From: Pseudomonadota bacterium
GTDB taxonomy: Bacteria > Pseudomonadota > Alphaproteobacteria > Sphingomonadales > Sphingomonadaceae
NCBI GenBank assembly: GCA_023432995.1
Contig: JAEZES010000252.1
Span: 1-9,975, forward strand
DNA length: 9,975 nt
Reading direction: 5' to 3'
This document shows, in pieces, positions 1-5,097 of this stretch. How positions within the stretch are numbered: position 1 is the first letter of the stretch; every line of letters starts with the position of its first letter. The translations under genes and the position numbers were made by a program. Under the pieces are notes generated by a model that made no database searches, had not been told where the DNA came from, and was given only the letters and a program-made list of their open reading frames with translations.

Positions 1-134
1 CCGAGGCCCGCGCGGCGGGCGGCTCGCTCGAGCGGCGCGACGACGCGCTCGTGCTCCGGCTGCCGATCTTGACCGGCGAGCGGGGCGACCATAGCCTCGC
101 GCGGCGCGGCAACGGCGGCGGGGACGCGGCCTGA
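1..134 (+). CDS. C-terminal end of a gene, probably a sensor histidine kinase (partial)
   Basis: An open frame enters from the left edge (codons start at position 3) and ends with TGA at 132-134, giving 43 visible residues. The visible part contains Ala-Gly-Gly-Ser-Leu-Glu-Arg-Arg, then a hydrophobic strand ending Val-Leu-Arg-Leu-Pro-Ile. This resembles the last strands of a GHKL ATPase domain, where histidine kinases typically read AGG-x-L-x-x-x, followed by a beta strand and LP. A low-complexity Gly/Ala/Arg tail follows. The gene lies 19 bases upstream of the deacetylase on the same strand, so the two are probably co-transcribed. That it is coding is fairly safe. The kinase assignment is inference from a short tail, because the catalytic N, G1 and G2 boxes lie outside the window. 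Confidence 0.5.
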   Translation, partial: EARAAGGSLERRDDALVLRLPILTGERGDHSLARRGNGGGDAA

Positions 135-153
135 ACGGGAAAGGGATCCGGGG

Positions 154-1149
154 ATGCGGTCGATAGCCGATCCACCGCCAAGCTCCGCCCTCGCCCGCTT
201 CGATCCTGCCTTCGGCCAGCGCTTCCTGCTGACGGTCGATACCGAGGAGGAGTTCGACTGGGGCGCGCCGTTGACGCGCGACCGGCACGGGCTCGACCAC
301 CTGCCGCAGTTGGCGCAGTTCCAGCGGTTCTGCGAGGGCGAGGGCGTGGCCCCGGTGTACCTGGTCGACTGGCCGGTGGCCCATGCCCCGGCCGCGGCCG
401 AGATCCTGCGCGCCCCCCTCGCCGCGGGGCGGGCCGAGGTCGGCGTCCAGCTCCATCCGTGGGTCAACCCGCCGTTCGACGAGCCGCTGACCCCGGCCAA
501 CTCGTTCGCCGGCAACCTCCCGCCCGAGCTCGAGCGGGCCAAGTTCGCCCGGCTGCGCGACGCGATCGAGCGCGCCTTCGGGGTCGCGCCGGCGATCTTC
601 CGCGCCGGCCGCTACGGCGTCGGCCCGAACTCGCCGGCGATGCTGCTCGAGGCCGGCGTGGCGGTCGACAGCTCGGTCCGCGCCCGGTTCGACTACGGCG
701 CGCAGGACGGGCCCGATTTCTCGCACCATCCGCTCGCGCCCTACTGGCTCGACGACGAGCGGCGCCTGCTCGAGCTGCCGCTGACCTCGGTCTTCTGGGG
801 CCTGCTGCGGCGCCAGGGCGAGTGGCTCTACCCGGCGACGCGGCGCGCGCCCCGCATGCGCGGCCTGCTCGCCCGCAGCGGCCTGCTCGAGCGGATCCCG
901 CTGACGCCCGAGGGGACCACCGTCGACGAGGCGATCCGCGGGATCGACATCGCGCTCGACGACGGCCTGCCGCTGCTGGTGTTCTCGTTCCACAGCCCCT
1001 CGCTCGCGCCCGGCCACACGCCCTACGTGCAGGGCCAGGCCGAGCTTGAGCGGCTCTACGACTGGTGGCGCCGGGTGTTCGCCTACCTCGATTTGCGCGG
1101 GGTGCCGCCGACGAGCGTGGCCGGAATCGTGCAGGCGGTGCGGCGCTAG
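154..1149 (+). CDS. Polysaccharide deacetylase family protein (WalW-type)
   Basis: This 331-residue protein has the NodB-like fold signature of carbohydrate esterase family 4, in the divergent form seen in proteins annotated WalW in sphingomonads. Visible motifs are Leu-Thr-Val-Asp29-Thr-Glu-Glu-Glu (motif 1, with the metal or catalytic Asp), Gly-Val-Gln-Leu-His101-Pro-Trp (motif 2, metal His), Phe-Arg-Ala-Gly-Arg153-Tyr-Gly (motif 3) and a late Ser-Phe-His280-Ser-Pro. Family members hydrolyse N- or O-acetyl groups on polysaccharides, but the substrate here is unknown. No signal peptide is visible, so it is probably cytoplasmic. The ATG at 154 is preceded by a purine-rich AAAGGGA (about 140-146). 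Codons are strongly GC-biased throughout. It directly follows a likely histidine-kinase gene, so its expression may be linked to a signalling locus. The family call is solid; the biological role is not known. Confidence 0.88.
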   Translation: MRSIADPPPSSALARFDPAFGQRFLLTVDTEEEFDWGAPLTRDRHGLDHLPQLAQFQRFCEGEGVAPVYLVDWPVAHAPAAAEILRAPLAAGRAEVGVQLHPWVNPPFDEPLTPANSFAGNLPPELERAKFARLRDAIERAFGVAPAIFRAGRYGVGPNSPAMLLEAGVAVDSSVRARFDYGAQDGPDFSHHPLAPYWLDDERRLLELPLTSVFWGLLRRQGEWLYPATRRAPRMRGLLARSGLLERIPLTPEGTTVDEAIRGIDIALDDGLPLLVFSFHSPSLAPGHTPYVQGQAELERLYDWWRRVFAYLDLRGVPPTSVAGIVQAVRR

Positions 1150-1222
1150 CCGGCGTCGCTTGCCATCGGCCACCGCCGCCGCTACCTCGGCGCCCGCGCA
1201 AGCGGCGAACGCGGTTCGCAGG

Positions 1223-1298
1223 GGGCCTGTAGCTCAGCGGTTAGAGCTGGCCGCTCATAACGGCTAGGTCGCGGGTTCGAATCCTGCCGGGCCCACCA
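1223..1298 (+). tRNA. tRNA-Ile2 (anticodon CAT, decodes AUA after lysidine modification)
   Basis: A full cloverleaf can be drawn by hand. The acceptor is GGGCCTG (1223-1229) with CGGGCCC (1288-1294). The D stem is GCTC/GAGC, the anticodon stem GGCCG/CGGCT with loop CTCATAA (1254-1260), and the T stem GCGGG/CCTGC. CCA is encoded at 1296-1298. The CAT anticodon could mean initiator Met, elongator Met or Ile2. The acceptor and D-arm start (GGGCCTGTAGCTCAG) is the one typical of isoleucine tRNAs, and the C1:A72 mismatch of initiators is absent, so Ile2 is preferred. In that case TilS would convert the wobble C to lysidine. Automated annotation may label it tRNA-Met. Confidence 0.93.
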
Positions 1299-1348
1299 TT
1301 CCGAGGCGAAGGCCCGGGCGCAGGCGCAGGGTCCGTCCGCGGAACGGT

Positions 1349-1425
<77 letters not shown>

Positions 1426-1693
1426 ACCTCCAGGAATCCAGGTTTTCTGCGATTCAGCCGGGCGGGCTCGTAGCCCCTTCCGGAGCACTCCTCGTAGCGC
1501 AGCACGTCGGGGTCCTGCGCACGGCGCGCAATTGTCAGGCGTTTTCACCGAGGGGCGGTGGCCGCAAACTGGCTCGGCGCAGCAGCGGCCAATCGCCGCG
1601 CTGACTTGTTAGGGCACGAGGTTTCCAGGATGTCCGGCGATCGGCAGCATCCGGGTCGTCCGACCCCTTTATGTCTCGGACTTCTCGTTCGGC
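1426..1693. other. Intergenic stretch without a convincing gene
   Basis: Between tRNA-Pro and the end of the minus-strand hypothetical gene I see no reading frame with credible codon bias. Open frames crossing it are continuations of antisense readings of the two tRNAs. It contains CTTGTTAGGGC near 1606-1616 preceded by an imperfect GC-rich inverted repeat (about 1562-1612), which faintly recalls an integron attC site but does not meet the core consensus. Decayed gene remnants are possible. Confidence 0.4.
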
Positions 1694-1999
1694 TCACTGC
1701 TCGTCATGCGCGGCTCCCCATCTCGAGGCGCGCTCACGACTCTCAGTCGGCCGAGGGTGTCGCATGTCATCAGGAAAGAGCGGCAGCGTATCGGCACCCA
1801 GCTCGTAGCTGTTCGGCTCGCGCGTGATCTCGTAGGGGCGGAGCGCGGCAATCACCCGCGCCGTCAGCGTCTCGACAGCGACCTGGCGATTGAGCTTGCC
1901 GCGCGGGCTCATCGCGGCGCGCAACGCGTAATTGGGCGCGGTCTTGATGGCGATCTCGATCACGTGGGCGATTTCTCTGGTGTCGGGGCGAATCATCAT
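1694..1999 (-). CDS. Small hypothetical protein, possibly SOS-linked
   Basis: I do not recognise this gene. It encodes about 101 residues if the tandem ATG codons at 1997-1999 or 1994-1996 are used; an upstream ATG at 2012-2014 would give 106. Over the first ~75 codons nearly every third base is G or C, the pattern of real genes in this genome. It weakens in the Arg- and Glu-rich tail after Pro-Leu-Phe-Pro-Asp-Asp. The product is hydrophilic, with a helical centre (Val-Ala-Val-Glu-Thr-Leu-Thr-Ala-Arg-Val-Ile-Ala-Ala-Leu) and no signal peptide or membrane segment, so it is probably cytoplasmic. It is divergent from the SRAP gene, and a GAAC-N7-GAAC motif (2009-2023) lies just upstream of the chosen start and overlaps the longer one. 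That favours the shorter start if the motif is an operator. The ribosome-binding site is weak. Confidence 0.65.
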   Translation of the reverse strand: MMIRPDTREIAHVIEIAIKTAPNYALRAAMSPRGKLNRQVAVETLTARVIAALRPYEITREPNSYELGADTLPLFPDDMRHPRPTESRERASRWGAAHDEQ

Positions 2000-2008
2000 G
2001 ATCCATGA

Positions 2009-2023
2009 GAACATAAGGAGAAC
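2009..2023. promoter_or_regulatory. Candidate LexA operator (GAAC-N7-GAAC)
   Basis: The motif GAAC-ATAAGGA-GAAC reads GTTC-TCCTTAT-GTTC on the minus strand. It is an exact match to GTTC-N7-GTTC, the direct-repeat LexA box established for alphaproteobacteria. It lies 60 bases upstream of an SRAP (SOS response-associated peptidase) gene, where such a site makes sense, and 9 bases upstream of the preferred start of the divergent hypothetical gene. The 8 fixed bases could occur by chance, so position is the main support. No clear -35/-10 pair could be assigned. Confidence 0.6.
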
Positions 2024-2083
2024 TTCGTGCCAAGCCCCTGCCGGCGTTGACTCGCAGCCCAGAGGCCCTCAGCCTCGCACTCC

Positions 2084-2685
2084 ATGTGCAACCTCTACCG
2101 TCTCACCAAGCCCAACCACGAGGTTGCGCACCTGTTCGACGCGATCGTCGGCCAGGTCGGCAACGCTGGCATGGGCGAGGTCTACCCGGGCTACTCGGGG
2201 CTCGTGGTGGCCGGCGGAGAGCTGCGCAGCATGGTCTGGGGGTTCCCGCTGGTGCTCAAGGGCAAGAACGGCCAGCCGCTCAAGCCCAAGCCGATCAACA
2301 ACGCACGCGCCGACAAGCTCGACAGCTTCATGTGGCGCTACAGCTTCCTCGAGCGCCGCTGTCTGATCCCGGTCAGCGCCTTCGCCGAGGCCGAGGGCGC
2401 CAAGGGGCAAAGACGCGCACCTGGTTCACGCTGCCCGGTGAGGATCCTTTCGCGGTCGCCGGATTGTGGCGCGAGACCGAGGAATGGGGGCCTGCCTACA
2501 CGATGGTGATGACCGAGGCGTGCCAGCATGTCGCCGGGGTTCATGACAGGATGCCGGTGATCCTGCGGCGCGAGGACTGGGCGGACTGGCTCGACGGCCC
2601 GCCTGACGCGGCGGGGTTGCTGTGTCGGCCATATCCTGACTTGATGGCGGTCGAGCGGACTGGCGCCCCTTGGGTTCGACGGTAA
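2084..2685 (+). pseudogene. SRAP-domain protein (YedK/HMCES-type abasic-site DNA crosslinker), frameshifted
   Basis: SRAP proteins form a covalent link to abasic sites in single-stranded DNA through their second residue, a cysteine. The first frame (from ATG 2084) gives Met-Cys2-Asn-Leu-Tyr-Arg, Trp-Gly-Phe-Pro, Asn73-Ala-Arg75-Ala-Asp and Cys-Leu-Ile-Pro...Glu102, then loses homology near 2404. Homology resumes in the -1 frame with Lys-Thr-Arg-Thr-Trp-Phe-Thr-Leu-Pro and Val-His-Asp-Arg-Met-Pro-Val-Ile-Leu (His codon 2542-2544), and ends at TAA 2683-2685. Adding one G to the GGGG run at 2404-2407 restores a continuous ~200-residue protein of normal family length (...Ala-Lys-Gly-Ala-Lys-Thr-Arg...). 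All expected active-site residues (Cys2, Asn73, Arg75, Glu102, His) are present across the two pieces, so the break is recent, a sequencing error, or bridged by slippage. A candidate LexA box lies upstream. Confidence 0.88.
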
Positions 2686-2693
2686 TGCAGACC

Positions 2694-2720
2694 GTCGGCT
2701 AACGACCTGTTGCGGACATT
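2694..2720. repeat. Dispersed intergenic repeat, copy 1
   Basis: This copy carries AACGACCTGTTGCGGACATT (2701-2720), which differs at few positions from the right half of the other copies (AACGACCCATTGCGGAC). The left side, GTCGGCTAACGACC, is a degenerate version of the GTCCGCT end. It sits between the SRAP pseudogene and the small secreted-protein gene. Confidence 0.55.
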
Positions 2721-2782
2721 CGAGGAGTCGTTCAGATTCGACATATGATAGCTACGAGCGAGGTCGTGGAGGGAGTGTGCCA

Positions 2783-3142
2783 GTGAACCCTTGGTTGTTG
2801 GTCGCTGCTCTGTCCGTTGTCTCCGCGTCGGCTGCGGCTGAAGGAGCTGACGTCACTGATCAGGAAGTCGAACGATTTCTGGCCTTCGTCCGCGGCGGGC
2901 TTGATCCAGCGACGTATGAACACGCCGGCAAATTGAACGACTCGTCCCTTCGCCTCTTGAAGCAGGTGAGCAATTGTGAGGTTCGTGAGATCCGTCGAAG
3001 GTCCGGCTCACCCGGCGCGGCCATTTTCTGGACCTGCGAAGGGATGGATGAGGAAACTACCCCGGCGGCCATGATAATGATTGAGGGTGAGAAGGTGACG
3101 CAGATTGTCGGCACGCAATTCGTGCCGATGAGGCGCAACTAA
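2783..3142 (+). CDS. Small exported protein of unknown function
   Basis: I do not recognise a family. GTG at 2783 is chosen because GGAGGGAG (2768-2775) sits 7 bases upstream; the in-frame GTG at 2777 would be only one base from that site. The 119-residue product begins with a short signal peptide (Asn-Pro-Trp-Leu-Leu-Val-Ala-Ala-Leu-Ser-Val-Val, then Ser-Ala-Ser-Ala-Ala-Ala), probably cut near the Ala run. The mature part is mixed and has two cysteines (Cys65 and Cys85), which could form a disulfide in the periplasm. The strand pattern Ala-Ala-Met-Ile-Met-Ile-Glu-Gly-Glu-Lys-Val suggests a small beta-rich fold. Codons are less GC-biased than those of the flanking core genes, and repeat copies bracket the gene, so it looks like part of an accessory segment. 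Confidence 0.72.
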   Translation: MNPWLLVAALSVVSASAAAEGADVTDQEVERFLAFVRGGLDPATYEHAGKLNDSSLRLLKQVSNCEVREIRRRSGSPGAAIFWTCEGMDEETTPAAMIMIEGEKVTQIVGTQFVPMRRN

Positions 3143-3167
3143 TATTGCTGCGTGCGAACAGCTCAGC

Positions 3168-3217
3168 GTCCGCTAACCACGCGTAACTGCCGGTCTGCAA
3201 ACGACCCATTGCGGACA
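3168..3217. repeat. Dispersed intergenic repeat, copy 2 (ends GTCCGC...GCGGAC)
   Basis: The unit begins GTCCGCTAACCAC (3168-3180) and ends AACGACCCATTGCGGACA (3200-3217). GTCCGC (3168-3173) and GCGGAC (3211-3216) are perfect inverted ends. Positions 3189-3214 are identical over 26 bases to 3661-3686. The unit lies between the convergent secreted-protein and lipoprotein genes. Confidence 0.75.
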
Positions 3218-3251
3218 CCGCCTTGGCCAATTGGCTCGCGCCATGTGCAGG

Positions 3252-3548
3252 CTAGCTCGGCGTCTTCAGGCCCGTCTCCGGGTGAGACCTGACCCAGTCC
3301 ATCGTACAACTGTAAGGCGACGGGATGATATCAGATTCCGGAATTATCACGCCCGGCTGACCGTGCGTCATCACCTCGAGTTTGACATCAGGCAGCCCAC
3401 AGGAATGAGCGGCTTCCACAAGTGCCGATAATGCTTCCGGGTTCGCGCCCTCATAGATTGTGAATGTCTCGCCCGCCGTCGAAGCGCATCCTGCCGCTGA
3501 CAATAGACACGCAGCGATTGCGAGCGCAGGCGGTTTTCTTGGCTTCAT
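3252..3548 (-). CDS. Small putative lipoprotein of unknown function
   Basis: The 98-residue product starts with a positively charged n-region (Lys-Pro-Arg-Lys), a hydrophobic stretch, and Leu-Leu-Ser-Ala-Ala-Gly-Cys21. This is a plausible but not perfect lipobox, because position -3 is Ala. If it is processed, Cys21 would be lipidated and the protein anchored in the cell envelope. Two further cysteines (Cys50 and Cys81) in the mature part may form a disulfide. The body contains short strands and a Tyr-Ser-Cys-Thr-Met-Asp-Trp-Val-Arg segment near the end. The start ATG (3546-3548) has no strong ribosome-binding site. Codon use has many A/T third bases, unlike the flanking high-GC genes, and repeats lie on both sides. 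I recognise the type of gene but no function. Confidence 0.7.
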   Translation of the reverse strand: MKPRKPPALAIAACLLSAAGCASTAGETFTIYEGANPEALSALVEAAHSCGLPDVKLEVMTHGQPGVIIPESDIIPSPYSCTMDWVRSHPETGLKTPS

Positions 3549-3570
3549 GCCGAGAGCTTATAGCAGAAGC

Positions 3571-3686
3571 GTCCGCTTTCCACCCATCTGTGCCGTTCGC
3601 GTGCGCCCTGACGCCTCTCACCGCCGGTTAGCGGTGGGTCCGCTCCTGGTCGTCGGAGCGGCCGGTCTGCAAACGACCCATTGCGG
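3571..3686. repeat. Dispersed intergenic repeat, copy 3 (split)
   Basis: The left element GTCCGCTTTCCACCCAT (3571-3587) and the right element at 3661-3686 (identical over 26 bases to copy 2) are separated by about 75 bases that contain two perfect stem-loops. The right end reads GCGGTC instead of GCGGAC. The unit fills the gap between the lipoprotein gene and the membrane-protein gene. Confidence 0.65.
3619..3661. terminator. Two consecutive perfect stem-loops, possible terminator
   Basis: CACCGC (3619-3624) pairs with GCGGTG (3631-3636) over a 6-base loop, and CCGCTCC (3640-3646) pairs with GGAGCGG (3655-3661) over an 8-base loop. They lie just downstream of the minus-strand membrane-protein gene. 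No run of U follows on either strand, so factor-independent termination is doubtful. They may be mRNA-stabilising hairpins or part of the repeat. Confidence 0.35.
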
Positions 3687-3696
3687 TCATGGCCAA

Positions 3697-4179
3697 TTAT
3701 CTCGTTTCTGCCGCCTGCCGAGCGCGCGGGCGGGCTAGCCAAACTGCCAAACCGGCGAAGGCACCGCACAGCGCGATAGGCATGCTATCCCTTGTTAACT
3801 CCGACCACGGGTCCTGACCAACCATCCACGCATTGAAAATGAGCCAAGCCAATGGCGCGATAAACCCCATTGCTGTGGCGGAGGCCCAATTGGTCCACCC
3901 GAGCCGATCGAGCATTAGCCAGAGCGGCACACAAACGATGAGCACTTGCAACGCAGCCTGCATTGAGATGGCTGCCGCGAATCGTGCAGCCTCCACAGGC
4001 GTAAGAAAGGGCCAGCCGTCGCCAAAATTTGCATCGGCCCATATGTAAGAGCTGACAGTCACGACCGCGACAAAGACGCCGCAGGCAAGCGCCCGAGCGT
4101 TCAACAGAATTGACCTCCATAGCTTGAGGCCACCGCGCTTCATTTGAGGAATGGTGCCTTGTCGTGCCGTCAGTCGCAA
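3697..4179 (-). CDS. Small integral membrane protein, four predicted helices
   Basis: I do not recognise a family. TTG at 4177-4179 is the likely start, because the minus strand reads GGGGAGGAG about 9 bases before it. The alternative ATG (4141-4143, residue 13) has a poorer site. The 160-residue product has hydrophobic segments at about residues 28-47, 68-90, 98-118 and 132-149, with basic ends (Lys14-Arg15, and Arg-Pro-Arg-Ala-Arg at the C terminus) suggesting both termini are cytoplasmic. The loop after helix 1 is Asp/Trp/Pro-rich. No catalytic motif is visible. The gene is in a region of lower GC bias, flanked by repeat copies 3 and 4, and runs in the same direction as the lipoprotein gene downstream of it. 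A small transporter, sensor or toxin-immunity role cannot be judged from the sequence. Confidence 0.72.
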   Translation of the reverse strand: MRLTARQGTIPQMKRGGLKLWRSILLNARALACGVFVAVVTVSSYIWADANFGDGWPFLTPVEAARFAAAISMQAALQVLIVCVPLWLMLDRLGWTNWASATAMGFIAPLAWLIFNAWMVGQDPWSELTRDSMPIALCGAFAGLAVWLARPRARQAAETR

Positions 4180-4216
4180 CAGTGAAAGCTCCTCCCCTTC
4201 CCCTCAAGGACGCAAT

Positions 4217-4266
4217 GTCCGCTTTCCAACGTAGCACGGGTCGGCGCACGACCCGTTGCGGAGATT
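4217..4266. repeat. Dispersed intergenic repeat, copy 4
   Basis: The unit starts GTCCGCTTTCCAAC (4217-4230), sharing GTCCGCTTTCCA with copy 3. It ends CACGACCCGTTGCGGAGATT (4247-4266), close to the right half of the other copies. It lies between the membrane-protein gene and the methyltransferase gene, and marks the right edge of the low-GC region. Confidence 0.6.
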
Positions 4267-4341
4267 CCAGATTTCAAGTCAGCCACGACGCTTTGCGCAT
4301 TTCCTTTGAAGTGACCCCGCCGCTCGCCTAGTCTCGGCGCC

Positions 4342-5097
4342 ATGGCGGGGGGCCTTTCCGTGGACAATCATCCGACCGTCTCGGATCCCTCGGCCATGCG
4401 CGACTTCCCGCAGGCGCGGAACTGCGAGCGCGACACCCTGCTCGACTACGTCGACCTGAGCCGCGCCTGCGTCGTGCTCGACGTGCAGGCGGCCGGCGGG
4501 TACCTGGCCGACGAAGTCCGCCGCCGGCTCGGATCCGGCGCGACGATCGTCTGCCTCGAGCCCAACGACGCGCTGCGCGGCCGGCTCGATCCCGCCTACA
4601 CCGCGCTGGCCGATCCGCTGGAGCATTTCCGTTCGCTCGGCGACGGCACGGTCGACATCGCACTCGGCCTGGTCGGGCTGCACCACAGCCGCTCGCACGC
4701 GGCGACGATCGGCGAATGCCACCGCGTGCTGCGGCCGGGCGGCGAACTGGCCGTGTGCGACGTCGCGCAGGGCTCGCGCCTCGCCGCGTGGCTCAACGGG
4801 TTCGTCGACCGCAATTGCCCCTCGGGGCACGCGGGCAACTTCCCCGCGCCCGGCAGCCTCGCGCGGTTGTGCCGCGAGGCCGGCTTCGAGCACGTGCTCG
4901 AGGAGCCGCGCGAGGTGCCGTGGCGCTTTGCGCGGCGGGCCGACATCGCAGTGTTCTTCAAGGGCCTGTTCGGTCTGTCGGCCAGCGTCGACGCGGTCGA
5001 CCGCGCGATCGACGACTTTTTCACCGTGCGCGAGAGTGCCGGCGGCTGCTCGGTCGATTGGCAGCTGCTCTATGCTCATGCCCGCAAGCCCGCCTGA
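4342..5097 (+). CDS. Class I SAM-dependent methyltransferase-like protein
   Basis: The 251-residue protein follows the UbiE/Methyltransf_11 pattern. A nucleotide-binding strand is at residues 44-55 (Val-Val-Leu-Asp47-Val-Gln-Ala-Ala-Gly-Gly-Tyr). An acidic residue ends strand 2 (Cys-Leu-Glu73-Pro-Asn), Asp105-Ile-Ala-Leu-Gly-Leu and Leu-His-His are in motif IV, and His-Arg-Val-Leu-Arg-Pro-Gly-Gly (127-134) is a textbook late motif. Motif I is unusual: the usual D-x-G-x-G-x-G reads D-V-Q-A-A-G-G, so SAM binding may be altered or the protein may act as a partner. ATG 4342 has no clear ribosome-binding site; GTG 4360 (after a G run) and ATG 4396 are alternatives. The stop overlaps the start of the CphA-like gene by about 26 bases, which implies translational coupling and a shared pathway. 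The methylated substrate is unknown. Confidence 0.85.
   Translation: MAGGLSVDNHPTVSDPSAMRDFPQARNCERDTLLDYVDLSRACVVLDVQAAGGYLADEVRRRLGSGATIVCLEPNDALRGRLDPAYTALADPLEHFRSLGDGTVDIALGLVGLHHSRSHAATIGECHRVLRPGGELAVCDVAQGSRLAAWLNGFVDRNCPSGHAGNFPAPGSLARLCREAGFEHVLEEPREVPWRFARRADIAVFFKGLFGLSASVDAVDRAIDDFFTVRESAGGCSVDWQLLYAHARKPA

Noticed and set aside
1205..1219. Perfect hairpin GCGAAC-GCG-GTTCGC just before tRNA-Ile2
   Set aside because: It has a three-base loop and no T run, so it is not convincing as a terminator. It may be chance or a processing signal, and nothing else supports it.
1555..1620. Possible integron attC site (CTTGTTAGGGC with a GC-rich inverted repeat)
   Set aside because: The core does not fit RYYYAAC/GTTRRRY on both sides, no integrase is present, and the downstream repeats do not have attC form.
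2027..2050. Short plus-strand frame (GTG) after AAGGAG at 2015-2020
   Set aside because: It encodes only seven residues before TGA. The purine run is part of the LexA-type motif, so a leader peptide is not supported.
3168..4266. CRISPR array
   Set aside because: Repeat copies are hundreds of bases apart, divergent, and separated by genes, so they do not form a repeat-spacer array.
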